Source: Streptomyces noursei ATCC 11455
Lineage (GTDB): Bacteria; Actinomycetota; Actinomycetes; Streptomycetales; Streptomycetaceae
Direction: 5' to 3'
Assembly: GCF_001704275.1 (NCBI RefSeq)
Contig: NZ_CP011533.1
Location: 744,001-808,000 of the forward strand
DNA length: 64,000 nt
The notes beneath the pieces were generated by a model. That model was given only the letters and a program-made list of their open reading frames with translations, did no database searches and was not told where the DNA came from. The position numbers were made by a program, and so were the translations under genes. Shown in pieces: positions 1 to 8,663 of the stretch. Every line of letters begins with the position of its first letter. Positions within the stretch are counted from its first letter, which is position 1.

Positions 1-1
1 G

Positions 2-118
2 CAGACCGTCGCCGTCTACAGCGGCAAGCACTGCGACGGGCGGGTGACGCGCCTCGCCCCGGGCAAGTCCGCGCCGTCCGGCACGCACTTCTCCAGCGTC
101 GTCTTCAACCCGCGGTAG
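2..118 (+). CDS. C-terminal fragment of a small secreted protein (peptidase inhibitor I36-like?)
   Basis: Only the last 38 codons are inside the window and the frame is open to the left edge; the stop is TAG at 116-118. The fragment contains a YSGKHCDG segment, a LAPGKSAPSG segment and ends SSVVFNPR. An aromatic-Ser-Gly turn, a later LAPG and a terminal S-S-V-x-F strand resemble the beta-gamma-crystallin-like fold of the small secreted peptidase inhibitor I36 proteins common in Streptomyces. The assignment rests on this short pattern only. The missing 5' part should hold a signal peptide and further cysteines if this is right. A generic secreted hypothetical protein is the alternative. Confidence 0.5.
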   Translation, partial: QTVAVYSGKHCDGRVTRLAPGKSAPSGTHFSSVVFNPR

Positions 119-337
119 GGCATCGTCGCGAGGCGGTGCACCAGCGCCGAACGCACCGTCCAGATCGCCGGTCACGGCGTCGCCGTACGGCGAACCGGGC
201 GGTGCGTTCGGCATTGTGCGACGGGCGTCCGGGCGGAACTCCCCGGCTCCGCCGCATGGTTGGTCACGGCGGCGCCGAGTGCCGCAGAGCCACCCCACGG
301 CCACCCCGCATTCACCTCAGGGCAAAATCATGGGTTC

Positions 338-1741
338 ATGAGACGTATCGCCCCCGCAGTCCTCGTCGCGTCCTGGACGTTGCTCGTCGGCTCCGTGCCG
401 GCCCATGCCGCGCCCACCGCTGACGCACACACCCGTCTCCCCCACGACAACAACCCCGGCCGCAGCTACAGCTACAGCTACAGCACCAAGGTGTCGTACG
501 AGCCCGGGCAGAATCCGCGGACCTATCAGCGCGCGCCCAGGGGCTTCGTGCCCGTGTTCACCGAGAACGTCTCCCGGCACGGTTCCCGGGCCGCCGGCGA
601 CAGCGACGACGGCGACCTCCTCCTCACGTTGTGGGACCGCGCTCGCGAGGAGGGCCAGCTCACGCGCCTCGGCAAGGACTTCGGGCCGGACGTGCGCGCC
701 CTGCTCGCCGCCATGGGCAAGGTGGGATACGGCAATCTCAGCGGCCGCGGCAAGCAGGAACTCCACGACACGGCCGTGCGGATGGCGCAACGGCTGCCGC
801 AACTGCTCGACACGATCGTCAAGAACGGCGAGTCGATCGATGTCGTCAGCTCCGGGCAAGGACGCGCCGTCGACAGCGGAAGCGTCTTCACCGACGCGCT
901 CACCCAGGCCGATCCGGCACTGAAGCCGCTGGTCGGGCCCGCCCGTACGGACAAGGACCTGCTCTACTTCCACAAGTCGGCCGGCGGCGCCGCCTACCGG
1001 AAGTGGCTCGCCGACGACCAGCGCCTGGCGAGCACCCTCAAGGACCTCACCGACCGGCCCGCCACCCGCGCCGCCGCCCGCCGCGTACTGGAGAAGATCT
1101 TCAAGCCGGCCTTCGTGCAGCGCGTCGTGGACGGGGAGTTCCCCTCCGTCGGCGACGACGTCACCGCCGCGAAGGCCGTCTACAACCTCTACGGCATCGC
1201 CCCGGCGATGCGCGCGGAGAGCCCGAACGGCCGCGGCTGGCACCTGGACCGGTACCTCGCGCCACGCGACGCCGAGTGGTTCGGGTACCTGAACGACGCC
1301 GAGGAGTTCTACGAGAAGGGCCCCAGCTTCGCCGACAGCGACATCACCTACAAGATGGCCGATGTCCTACTCGACGACTTCTTCAAGCAGGTCGAGGCCA
1401 AGCGGGACGGCACCGGCAAACTGGGCGCCGAACTGCGCTTCACCCATGCCGAGGAAATCATCCCGCTCGCCGCGCTGATGGGCCTTCCCGGCAGCACCGT
1501 GCCTGCCGCGCCCCGGGAGCCCTACACCTACGCCGACAACCCCTGGCGCGGCGCGTCCGTGGCTCCCATGGCCACGAACATCCAGTGGGACGTGTTCCGC
1601 AAGGGCGGCACCTACCTCGTGCGCATGCTCTACAACGAGAAGGAGACCTCCTTCAAGGCGGGCTGCCGGCCCATCGCCAAGGACAGCTTCTTCTACGACG
1701 TGCAGGAGTTGGAGCGCTGCTTCGGCCGAACGGCCACCTGA
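338..1741 (+). CDS. Secreted histidine-type acid phosphatase (phytase / inositol polyphosphate phosphatase-like)
   Basis: Predicted 467-residue exported phosphomonoesterase of histidine phosphatase clan branch 2. The start at 338 begins a clear signal peptide, MRRIAPAVLVASWTLLVG followed by a PAHA cleavage region near residue 24; an in-frame ATG at 260 would put a hydrophilic stretch in front of it and is rejected. The catalytic RHGxR motif is at residues 80-84 (phosphohistidine acceptor H81) and the distal proton-donor motif reads H-A-E at 370-372 in FTHAEEIIPLAALMG, as in multiple inositol polyphosphate phosphatases rather than the H-D of classical phytases. A short Ser-Tyr repeat (about 43-49) lies in the mature N-terminus. 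It probably scavenges phosphate from organic phosphate esters outside the cell. No PHO box was identified. The substrate is inferred from family only. Confidence 0.82.
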   Translation: MRRIAPAVLVASWTLLVGSVPAHAAPTADAHTRLPHDNNPGRSYSYSYSTKVSYEPGQNPRTYQRAPRGFVPVFTENVSRHGSRAAGDSDDGDLLLTLWDRAREEGQLTRLGKDFGPDVRALLAAMGKVGYGNLSGRGKQELHDTAVRMAQRLPQLLDTIVKNGESIDVVSSGQGRAVDSGSVFTDALTQADPALKPLVGPARTDKDLLYFHKSAGGAAYRKWLADDQRLASTLKDLTDRPATRAAARRVLEKIFKPAFVQRVVDGEFPSVGDDVTAAKAVYNLYGIAPAMRAESPNGRGWHLDRYLAPRDAEWFGYLNDAEEFYEKGPSFADSDITYKMADVLLDDFFKQVEAKRDGTGKLGAELRFTHAEEIIPLAALMGLPGSTVPAAPREPYTYADNPWRGASVAPMATNIQWDVFRKGGTYLVRMLYNEKETSFKAGCRPIAKDSFFYDVQELERCFGRTAT

Positions 1742-1854
1742 ACCGTCAGCTGACCGGACTGGGCAATCGTCGGGCGGTTCCGGGACGGAGCCGGAGCCGG
1801 CGGTCGGGAAAAGCGATTGACGCCGGTCGGCGTCCGGCGATCGGATGGCGCACC

Positions 1855-2814
1855 ATGAGTACAGGGCAGAGACGTCCGGGCGAGCGGGCGGAGACACGTC
1901 CGGACGGGCATCCGGACAGGCAACCCGCCATGCATGCGGGCATGCACCCCGTCGACGAAGACCTCGTGCGGCGGCTGATTGACCGTCAGTTCCCGCGGTG
2001 GGCGGGGCTGTCGGTGGTGCGGATCCGGTCCGGCGGCACGGTCAATGCCATGTACCGGCTAGGCGACGACATGGTCGTGCGGCTGCCGTTCGTGGAGGGC
2101 GGGGCGAAGGACGTCGCCCTGGAGCAGGAGTGGCTGCCGCGGCTCGCGGCCGGGCTGCCCTGGGCCGTCCCCGAGGTGCTCGGGGCCGGGCGGCCCGCCG
2201 AGGGGTATCCGTGGCGGTGGTCGGTGTTGCGGTGGTTGGCGGGGGAGAATCCCCGGGCCGGGGCGTTGAGCGAGCCCGTGGGGTTGGCCGAGGATCTGGC
2301 CGGGTTCGTGGCGGCGATGCGGAGCCTCACCCTGCCCGGGGCTCCGGCCGCGCACCGCGGAGGGGCGATCGCCTCTCTGGACGCGGCGACCCGGAAGGCG
2401 ATCGACGCGCTGCGCGGGCTCCCGCAGGAGGCGATCGACTGCGATGCCGTGGCCGCCGTGTGGGAGGACGCGCTGCGAGCCCCGGAGTGGGCGGGGCCAC
2501 CGGTGTGGCTGCATGCCGATCTGATGCCGGGCAATCTGCTGGTGGACGGTGGCAGGCTGACCTCGGTGATCGACTTCGGGTGCCTGGGGGTGGGCGATCC
2601 GGCCTGCGACCTGTTCCCGGCCTGGAATCTGCTGCCCGCCCACGCCCGTGAGGTCTTCCGCGCGAGGCTCGCCGTGGACGACGCGACCTGGCGGCGCGGC
2701 CGGGCCCGGACGCTCTCCCAGGCCCTGATCGCGCTGCCCTACTACCGCGACACGAACCCGGCGATGGCGCACAACGCCAGGCACGTGATCCGCGAAGTGC
2801 TGGCCGAGAGCTGA
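1855..2814 (+). CDS. Aminoglycoside phosphotransferase (APH) family kinase
   Basis: 319-residue protein kinase-like phosphotransferase. The Brenner-type catalytic loop LHADLMPGNLLV has H220 and D222 with the downstream Asn, and the Mg-binding motif VIDFGCLGVGDP follows about 20 residues later, then the family-typical CDLFPAWNLL. This is the layout of APH/ChoK family enzymes that phosphorylate a hydroxyl on a small molecule; many Streptomyces copies are close to macrolide or aminoglycoside kinases, but the substrate cannot be read from sequence. The start at 1855 follows a 113-bp gap after the phosphatase gene; in-frame ATGs at 1930 and 1942 are possible because the first 25 residues are hydrophilic and poorly conserved in character. 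A perfect hairpin just past the stop separates it from the convergent hydrolase gene. Confidence 0.8.
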   Translation: MSTGQRRPGERAETRPDGHPDRQPAMHAGMHPVDEDLVRRLIDRQFPRWAGLSVVRIRSGGTVNAMYRLGDDMVVRLPFVEGGAKDVALEQEWLPRLAAGLPWAVPEVLGAGRPAEGYPWRWSVLRWLAGENPRAGALSEPVGLAEDLAGFVAAMRSLTLPGAPAAHRGGAIASLDAATRKAIDALRGLPQEAIDCDAVAAVWEDALRAPEWAGPPVWLHADLMPGNLLVDGGRLTSVIDFGCLGVGDPACDLFPAWNLLPAHAREVFRARLAVDDATWRRGRARTLSQALIALPYYRDTNPAMAHNARHVIREVLAES

Positions 2815-2839
2815 GACTCACCCGCGCCACACCCGGTGA

Positions 2840-2876
2840 CGGTCGCCGGTGGCCGCCACGCCCCCACCGGCGACCG
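2840..2876. terminator. Bidirectional hairpin terminator between convergent genes
   Basis: A perfect 13-bp inverted repeat (2840-2852 with 2864-2876) and 11-nt loop fills the 68-bp gap between the stop of the APH-family gene and the stop of the SGNH hydrolase gene. There is no T-run, as usual in Streptomyces. Confidence 0.8.
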
Positions 2877-2882
2877 CCCCGG

Positions 2883-4049
2883 CTACGTGCCGAAAGGGCC
2901 GTCGGCGGTGAAGGCGAACGCGGCGAAGCGTTCGCCGATCCGGCGGTGGGTCGCGGCGTCGGGGTGGAGTTCGTCGGGCAGGGGCAGTTCGGCGGAGTCG
3001 GCCTGGCCGTAGAGGTCGCGTCCGTCGAGGTAGTGCAGGTGGGGATCGTCGGCTGCTCGCTGTTCGACGATGCGCCGCAGTTCGTCCCGGATGACGCCGA
3101 GGGTCAGCTTCCCGCTCGCGCGCTCCGCCGGATCGCCCGCGGCACGGAACCTCAGCTGTCCGGCGCCGAGGGCGGTGAGATCCGGAGCGCTGGGGCCGGG
3201 GGTGTCTTCGTGGATGGGGCACAGGATGGGCGAGACGACCAGCAGCGGTGTGGTGGGGTGGCCCTCGCGGATGGTGTCCAGGAAGCCGTGGACGGCGGGG
3301 GTGAAGGCACGCAGCCGCATCAGGTCGGCGTTGACCAGATTGATGCCGATCTTGATGCTGATGAGATCGGCCCGGGTGTCGCGCAGGGCGCGAGCGGTGA
3401 ACGGGTCGAGCAGGGCACTGCCGCCCAGGCCCAGGTTGGTCAGTTCCACGCCGCCGAGCGAGGCGGCGAGTGCGGGCCAGGTGGTGCTGGGGCCGGCCGC
3501 GTCGGAGCCGTGGCTGATCGAACTGCCGTGGTGCAGCCACACCTTGCGGCCCTGGTCCGGCGCGGGCTCGACAGGGGCGTCGGTGCGCAGGGCGATGAGT
3601 TCGGTGGTCTCGTTGTGCGGCAGCCAGATCTCGACGGTCTTGGCGCCGTCGGGCAGGTCGGTGAAGCGGAGGGTGCCTGGCGACCCGGGCCCGTGTTGGG
3701 CGGTCCCGGTGGCCATGTCGATGGTCAGGGTGTTGCCGCCGGTCACGCTGGCCTGGTTGGTCAGGCGGCCGTCGACGAGCAGGTCGTAGCGGCCGTCCGG
3801 GCGGGGCGGTACGCCGACGTAGACCCGCTTGGTGGGCAGTGTGTCCAGCTCGACGGCGGTTGCCCGGGTACGGAACACCAGTCGCACGCCGGAGGGTTGG
3901 GACTCCGCCATGGCGAGTTGCCCGTCGGCGCACTGGGCGCGGGCCCGGGCCGGCAGTCGGTGCGGCAGCAGCCCGTGCTCGGTGCGCTCCAGGTCGAGGG
4001 CGCCGCGCAGGATGTCGGCGGTGATGGGTGTGGTGATCCAGTCGTGCAT
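2883..4049 (-). CDS. SGNH/GDSL-type hydrolase (lipase/esterase family)
   Basis: 388 residues with no signal peptide. The N-terminal half (about 1-165) is a beta-rich segment like the jelly-roll domain preceding CE2-type esterases. The C-terminal half is an SGNH hydrolase: block I reads HHGSSISHG around residue 176 (nucleophile Ser), NLGLGGSAL supplies block II Gly, IGINLVN block III Asn region, and the catalytic D-x-x-H of block V is D359/H362 in LPDELHPD. It should hydrolyse an ester such as a sugar acetate or lipid ester. The gene lies 102 bp downstream of, and on the same strand as, a TetR-family regulator, so the two probably form one transcriptional unit controlled from the inverted repeat at 4753-4800. 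The exact substrate is unknown. Confidence 0.8.
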   Translation of the reverse strand: MHDWITTPITADILRGALDLERTEHGLLPHRLPARARAQCADGQLAMAESQPSGVRLVFRTRATAVELDTLPTKRVYVGVPPRPDGRYDLLVDGRLTNQASVTGGNTLTIDMATGTAQHGPGSPGTLRFTDLPDGAKTVEIWLPHNETTELIALRTDAPVEPAPDQGRKVWLHHGSSISHGSDAAGPSTTWPALAASLGGVELTNLGLGGSALLDPFTARALRDTRADLISIKIGINLVNADLMRLRAFTPAVHGFLDTIREGHPTTPLLVVSPILCPIHEDTPGPSAPDLTALGAGQLRFRAAGDPAERASGKLTLGVIRDELRRIVEQRAADDPHLHYLDGRDLYGQADSAELPLPDELHPDAATHRRIGERFAAFAFTADGPFGT

Positions 4050-4151
4050 GGTGTTCCTCGCCTCAGTGGGTCGATCGAGGTCGCGGTTTCGGGGTGGTCG
4101 GGGTGGCGGCGGCGCGATGCTGCGCGGCCGGCCGGGCCGGGACCGTGGAGT

Positions 4152-4724
4152 TCAGGGCGTGGGCCAGTTCCGCAGGAGCGCGTCGAGGGCGTCCACGATG
4201 CGTGACCAGGACTCCTGTGAGTCGGGGGCGCTGTGGCTGAACCCTCCCCCCATCTCCAGGCTGACGTAGCCGTGGAAGACGCTGCCCAGCAGCCGCACCG
4301 CATGGGTCTGGTCGGGCTCCGCAAGGTCGTAACCGCGCAGGATCGCCCGCGTCATCTGGGCGTGCCGGACGCCGGCGCTGGCGGCCGCCGTCTCCGGGTC
4401 GAGCCGGAACCGGGCCGCGGTGTACCGGCCGGGGTGCTCCCGGGCGTAGTCGCGGTAGACGTTGGCGAAGGCGGCCAGGGCGTCCTTGCCGGCGCGACCG
4501 GCCAGGGCTTCGGCGGCCCGGTCGGCGAGTTCCTCCAGGGCCAGCAGCGCGATCCGGGTCTTGAGGTCCTGGGAGTTCTTCAGGTGCGAGTACAGACTCG
4601 CGACCTTGACGTCGAACTGCCTGGCCAACGCCGAGACGGTCACCTGCTCGAAGCCGACCTCGTCGGCCAGCTCCGCGCCCGCCCGGGTCAGGCGCTCGGC
4701 GGTCAGCCCTACCCGCGCTGCCAT
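4152..4724 (-). CDS. TetR-family transcriptional regulator
   Basis: 190 residues. The N-terminal helix-turn-helix is clear: VTVSALARQFDVKVASLYSH at about residues 28-47. The C-terminal region carries the AREHPGRYTAARF segment and a late FHGYVSLEMGGGF stretch typical of the WHG-type C-terminal domain of TetR proteins that sense small hydrophobic ligands. The start codon sits about 30 bp inside a 48-bp intergenic inverted repeat, so it likely represses its own transcription and the downstream SGNH hydrolase gene. Confidence 0.88.
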   Translation of the reverse strand: MAARVGLTAERLTRAGAELADEVGFEQVTVSALARQFDVKVASLYSHLKNSQDLKTRIALLALEELADRAAEALAGRAGKDALAAFANVYRDYAREHPGRYTAARFRLDPETAAASAGVRHAQMTRAILRGYDLAEPDQTHAVRLLGSVFHGYVSLEMGGGFSHSAPDSQESWSRIVDALDALLRNWPTP

Positions 4725-4752
4725 GTCCGGCCCTTCCTTTCGCTTGCCCCTT

Positions 4753-4800
4753 CACTTGCCTGAAGAGATTATGCACATGCCTAATACCTTTAGGCAAGTG
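4753..4800. promoter_or_regulatory. Inverted repeat, candidate operator of the adjacent TetR regulator
   Basis: CACTTGCCT at 4753-4761 is mirrored exactly by AGGCAAGTG at 4792-4800 (11 of 12 positions when the arms are extended by three bases inward). The spacer is unusually AT-rich for this genome (ATTATGCACATGCCTAAT) and may contain the promoter. It lies upstream of the TetR start codon at 4724. Confidence 0.6.
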
Positions 4801-5010
4801 TGGGAGTACATCAAGGCAGGGCGCCCTCCTTCCCGCCCCGTCCTGGCGGTGCCGGGGCGGCGTCAGCAATCTGACGTAGTGGGCCGGGGCGGATGAGCCC
4901 ACAGGATGACGGCGGACGCGACCACGGTCTGACGATCAACGCCAACTCCCGCCACTACGTTGGGTCGTTAAGAAGAGATCGATCCCTCACACGAGAGATA
5001 CAGGAGCGGT

Positions 5011-5916
5011 ATGACCAACAGAGTGGCGCGTGCGGCAGGCACCGCGGGACGGCGGCGGAAGGCCAAGCACGACCGTCGTACACGTGCGGGGGTGGCGTTC
5101 GGCGCGGCCGTGGTGGGTGTGACCGCGGCACTGGGCACAGCCGGCCCGGCACAGGCCATGTCAGGTGGCACACAGCTGCCGCAGAAGGGGGCGGCGCCGT
5201 GGCTGGCCACCTTGGTGGTCAAGGGCGACGGCCCGTTGCTGCAGCGCGCCTCGTGCGGCGGGGCACTCATCGCCCCGGACCGGGTGCTCACGGCCGCCCA
5301 CTGCCTCGACGGCGCGGACTTCCGCAAGGCGGAGATGCACATCGGGTCCTCGGTGCTCTCGAAGGACCCGGGCATCGTGCGGGACATCCGTGCGGTCACC
5401 CTGCACCCGAAGTACAAGCTGCTGCCCTCCCCCGCCGACCCCCAGGCACCCGAGCTGTCCTCGGCCGCCTACGACCTCGCCGAGATCCGCCTCAGCTCCC
5501 CCGTGCCCGGTGTCCGGCCGCTTCCCGTCGCCCGGCACCGGCCGGCCCCCGGCACCCCCGTGTCGCTGTTCAGCCACGGCACGACGGCCGCACCGGACCC
5601 GGCCCACCCGGATCGCGATGTCCGCGGCGATGTGCTGCGCCGCGGCGACCTCACCGTCCGCGCCCATGCGCAGTGTGCGGCCCAGACGCCCGCCGTCGTG
5701 GACGACGCCTCGGTGTTCTGCGCCCGCGACGTGCCCAGCGGCCGGACCACCATGTGCTTCGGCGACAGTGGCAGCCCCCTGGTCATCTGGGGGCGACGCG
5801 GCCCGGAGTTGGCCGGTGTGTTCAGCTTCGCCGGTGAGACCGCGGGCAAGGTGTGCGGGCAGCCGGCCGACGCCGGTTTCGCCGACGTTCCCGCGCTCCT
5901 GGGCGCGCTGACGTAA
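5011..5916 (+). CDS. Secreted trypsin-like serine protease (S1 family)
   Basis: 301 residues. A long twin-basic N-region (RRRKAKHDRRTR) precedes the hydrophobic segment and AQA cleavage site near residue 49, so this is a secreted protein, perhaps exported by Tat. The catalytic triad is visible: H97 in VLTAAHCLDG, D155 in AAYDLAEIRL and S253 in CFGDSGSPLV. Cysteine pairs flank H97 (C82/C98) and the nucleophile (C249 and C237 region), matching S1A folds. A good Shine-Dalgarno AGGAG lies at 5002-5006. The Asp motif (YDLAEI rather than DIAL) is slightly divergent. A strong hairpin follows the stop. Confidence 0.87.
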   Translation: MTNRVARAAGTAGRRRKAKHDRRTRAGVAFGAAVVGVTAALGTAGPAQAMSGGTQLPQKGAAPWLATLVVKGDGPLLQRASCGGALIAPDRVLTAAHCLDGADFRKAEMHIGSSVLSKDPGIVRDIRAVTLHPKYKLLPSPADPQAPELSSAAYDLAEIRLSSPVPGVRPLPVARHRPAPGTPVSLFSHGTTAAPDPAHPDRDVRGDVLRRGDLTVRAHAQCAAQTPAVVDDASVFCARDVPSGRTTMCFGDSGSPLVIWGRRGPELAGVFSFAGETAGKVCGQPADAGFADVPALLGALT

Positions 5917-5937
5917 CGAGGACCGGAAACACGCGGT

Positions 5938-5966
5938 GGGGGCTGCGGCATCGAGCCGCAGCCCCC
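5938..5966. terminator. Bidirectional hairpin terminator
   Basis: Perfect 12-bp stem (5938-5949 with 5955-5966) and a 5-nt ATCGA loop between the stop of the protease gene (plus) and the stop of the LuxC-ligase fusion gene (minus). Confidence 0.85.
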
Positions 5967-5993
5967 GTCGACGGTCCGCGGGAGGACGTTGCG

Positions 5994-8663
5994 TCAGACC
6001 GACGTCGTGCGCCGGTCGATGACGGTGCGGAGTTTGCCGCTGGTGGCGGTGCGCTCGAAGGCGTGCCCCGCGACGATCTCGGCGGTGCAGGTCAGCAGGG
6101 CCTCCGGGCCGACCGCCGAACCGAGCTCGGGAAGGTGGGCGAGGAACGCCGCGCGAGCGGTGTCCGGGTCCGGTGCGTAGGCGCTGTCGAGGCGGACGGT
6201 GAGGTGCTCCCGGTCGGCCGTGCTGGTCAGGAGGAGTTGCAACTCGCCGCGGTAGTCGAGGTGTTCCTCGGCGATCCGAGTGAAGCGGCGGTAGTTGAAG
6301 TGGTAGGTGCCCATGCGGAACACATCGCCGTACCGTCCGAGGAGCTCGATGCGCGGCGTGTGGCTGCCGCAGGGACACACCCCGTCGACGGCCCGGCCCA
6401 GGTCCCCGATCTCGTAGCGCTCCAGGTGCTGTCCGGCCCTGGTGCGGGTGGTGAAGACCAGCCTCCCCGGTTGCCCCGCGGGAACCGGGCGGTCCTCCTT
6501 CGGGTCGAGGATCTCCAGGGTGTGCAGGTCGGTGAGGACGTGGTGCACCGTGCCGTGGGCGTGGGCGCACTGGTAGCCCAGCGGGCCCAGGTCGGTGCTT
6601 CCGTAGGCGGCGGAGCGGATCACCTCCACGCCGAAGTTCTCGGTGAGGATGCGGCGTTGCTCGGTGGTGAAGTGCTCGCCGCCGTAGAACACCTTGCGGA
6701 TGCCGCCGTAGGAGCGCAGGCGATCGGCTTGGCTGTGGAGCAGCTGCCACAGGAAGGACGGCATCCCGAAGAGGGTGTCCACGCGGTAGGCGACCAGGGC
6801 CTTCGCTATCGCCTCGTGGTCGGGGCCGGCGGCCATGGGGATCTGGGTGGCGCCCAGGCGTTCGAGGATGGAGAAGAAGCTGATGAAGCTGCCGTACATC
6901 TCTCCGCTGTAGAAGAGGTTGGCGGCGCGGTCGTGGGCCGGGTCGAAGCCCGCGGCGAGCAGGCCGTGTGCCGCGGCGCGCATCTGGGTGTCGTAGTCGT
7001 CGCAGGTGAAGACGGACAGGGCCGGGGTGCCGGTGGTTCCTCCGCTGCGGAAGTACAGCTGGGCGTTGTGGGGCGCGAGGGAGCGCAGCTGGTCCTGGGC
7101 GGCCGCCTTGTCCATCAGCGGTCCGGTGGGCGGGACGGGCGACGCGGCGGGGGCGATCAGGTCGTCCAGGCACGGGACGGTGGCGAAGGCGGCTTCGGGG
7201 GCCTGCACGCTGACCCGGCGGCTGTAGCGCTGGAGGGCGTAGACGCCGTCGTGCGGCTCGCCGGCGTAGCTGTCGAGCATGGCGCCGACCGGGGTGATCC
7301 GCAGGACGCCCGCGGTGAGAAGGCTGCGGGAGAGCTCGGCGAGGTCGGCGCGGCTGCCGGCCACCGAGGCGGTCTGGAGGTAGCGGCGCATCGGTCGCAG
7401 GGTCGCGACGATCTCGCGTCGGGGCAGGGGTTTGATCCAGACGGTGCGGTGGAGGGGGGACGCGGTGAGGGCCGGACGGGTGTCGGCGAACACCCGCCAG
7501 CTTCCGTCGTCCGCCGCGACGACCTTGGTCAGGCCGAGGTGCTGCTCGGCCCGGGTGACCAGCTCGGTGGTGGTGATCTCGGCCTGCTCCGCGGCGTCCG
7601 CCAGGTCGGCCGCGCCGCGCCTCGGGACGGGGAACTTCGCGGACACCTCGGCCAGCACGGCGGCGAACTGCTCGGCGAAGGCGAAGAGTTCGTCGCGGGC
7701 GGCGAGGGTCGGAGTGCCGCCTTCGGCGTCGGTCGCGGCGCCCGTGCCGGTACCGGTGCCGATACAGGTGCCGGTGTCCGTGTCGGTGTCGGTGGCGAGG
7801 TCGAGGTAGACGACCTGGGGGCTGGAGCACGCCTGCTGCTCCATGCGGCAGACGTCGGTGGCGAGCGCGACGAGGGCGTCCCGGTCCGTCCGGGCCTCTC
7901 GGGTCAGATAGGCGAACGAGATCTTGTGGCCCCATTCGACCAGCCGGCACCCCGGCGGGATCAGGGCGGCGACACCCTGCACGGCGTCCTCACCGCCCCA
8001 TACGGCCACGGCGTCGGCCGGCGCGCACATCGACCGCATCAGGTCCTGGCGGCTGGAGGGGAAGCACAGCGCGACGATCCGGCGGCCGACCGCCCCGGTG
8101 GGGTCGGCGGCGGCGAGTTCGGCGAGCAGGTGCTGGGCGAGCGCGGTGTCGCTGCTGCTGGTCTTGAGCACGTTGACGTTGCCCGCGAGGAGTCCCTCGA
8201 CGACGCTCAGGGGGGCGACCGCCGCGGCGTTGCCGGGGGCGATGTGGACGAGCAGGCCCACCGGGGCCCATGCCTCGTAGGTCGTCTCGCGCGCGTCGGG
8301 CCGGGTGAGGCGTTCCGGGCGCGGTCCGCCGAGTTCGCGCCGGAGCTTGCGTTCCAGGGCCGGGCGGGCGAGGGCGTCGGCGAACTCGGCGAGGAGGGCG
8401 GCGGCCTCCTCGCGGTCGGTGGCCGGGCGGGCGTCCGCGGGCCCGTCCGCGGCGCCGGTCAGCTGCTCCATCAGGCGGGCGTGGACGTCGCCGTGCGGCT
8501 GGCGCAGGGCGCGGCTGAGGGTGTCGCAGGCGACCAGGACCGTTTCGGTGGAGAGCGGCTCCGCCAGGGCGCGTTCGACGCGGGCCGGCAGTTCCGCCAG
8601 CCGGTCGGCCACCTCGGCGTCGCCGATGAACTCACCCTGCCAGAAGTGGAGTTGCTGGGTCAT
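5994..8663 (-). CDS. Fusion of LuxC-type acyl-CoA/acyl-protein reductase and PaaK/CapK-like adenylate-forming ligase
   Basis: 889 residues, last gene of the five-gene operon; ATG at 8661-8663 overlaps the luxE-like stop as ATGA, so translation is coupled. Residues about 1-480 are a LuxC-type reductase: aldehyde-dehydrogenase-like HIAPGNA and VLKTSSSD cofactor segments and the catalytic cysteine (about C279) in MEQQACSSPQVV. Residues about 520-889 are an adenylating domain with the P-loop FRSGGTTGTP, FYGGEHF, SAAYGSTDLGPLGYQ, YEIGDLG and a C-terminal TSGKLRTVIDR containing the conserved Lys. LuxC with LuxE normally reduces an activated acid to an aldehyde; here an additional ligase is covalently attached. 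A Thr/Asp/Gly-rich low-complexity insert follows the catalytic Cys by about 15 residues. Substrate unknown. No luxAB-like luciferase genes occur in the window. Confidence 0.85.
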   Translation of the reverse strand: MTQQLHFWQGEFIGDAEVADRLAELPARVERALAEPLSTETVLVACDTLSRALRQPHGDVHARLMEQLTGAADGPADARPATDREEAAALLAEFADALARPALERKLRRELGGPRPERLTRPDARETTYEAWAPVGLLVHIAPGNAAAVAPLSVVEGLLAGNVNVLKTSSSDTALAQHLLAELAAADPTGAVGRRIVALCFPSSRQDLMRSMCAPADAVAVWGGEDAVQGVAALIPPGCRLVEWGHKISFAYLTREARTDRDALVALATDVCRMEQQACSSPQVVYLDLATDTDTDTGTCIGTGTGTGAATDAEGGTPTLAARDELFAFAEQFAAVLAEVSAKFPVPRRGAADLADAAEQAEITTTELVTRAEQHLGLTKVVAADDGSWRVFADTRPALTASPLHRTVWIKPLPRREIVATLRPMRRYLQTASVAGSRADLAELSRSLLTAGVLRITPVGAMLDSYAGEPHDGVYALQRYSRRVSVQAPEAAFATVPCLDDLIAPAASPVPPTGPLMDKAAAQDQLRSLAPHNAQLYFRSGGTTGTPALSVFTCDDYDTQMRAAAHGLLAAGFDPAHDRAANLFYSGEMYGSFISFFSILERLGATQIPMAAGPDHEAIAKALVAYRVDTLFGMPSFLWQLLHSQADRLRSYGGIRKVFYGGEHFTTEQRRILTENFGVEVIRSAAYGSTDLGPLGYQCAHAHGTVHHVLTDLHTLEILDPKEDRPVPAGQPGRLVFTTRTRAGQHLERYEIGDLGRAVDGVCPCGSHTPRIELLGRYGDVFRMGTYHFNYRRFTRIAEEHLDYRGELQLLLTSTADREHLTVRLDSAYAPDPDTARAAFLAHLPELGSAVGPEALLTCTAEIVAGHAFERTATSGKLRTVIDRRTTSV

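Noticed and set aside
260..337. Earlier ATG for the secreted phosphatase
   Set aside because: Would place 26 hydrophilic residues before a clear signal peptide starting at 338.
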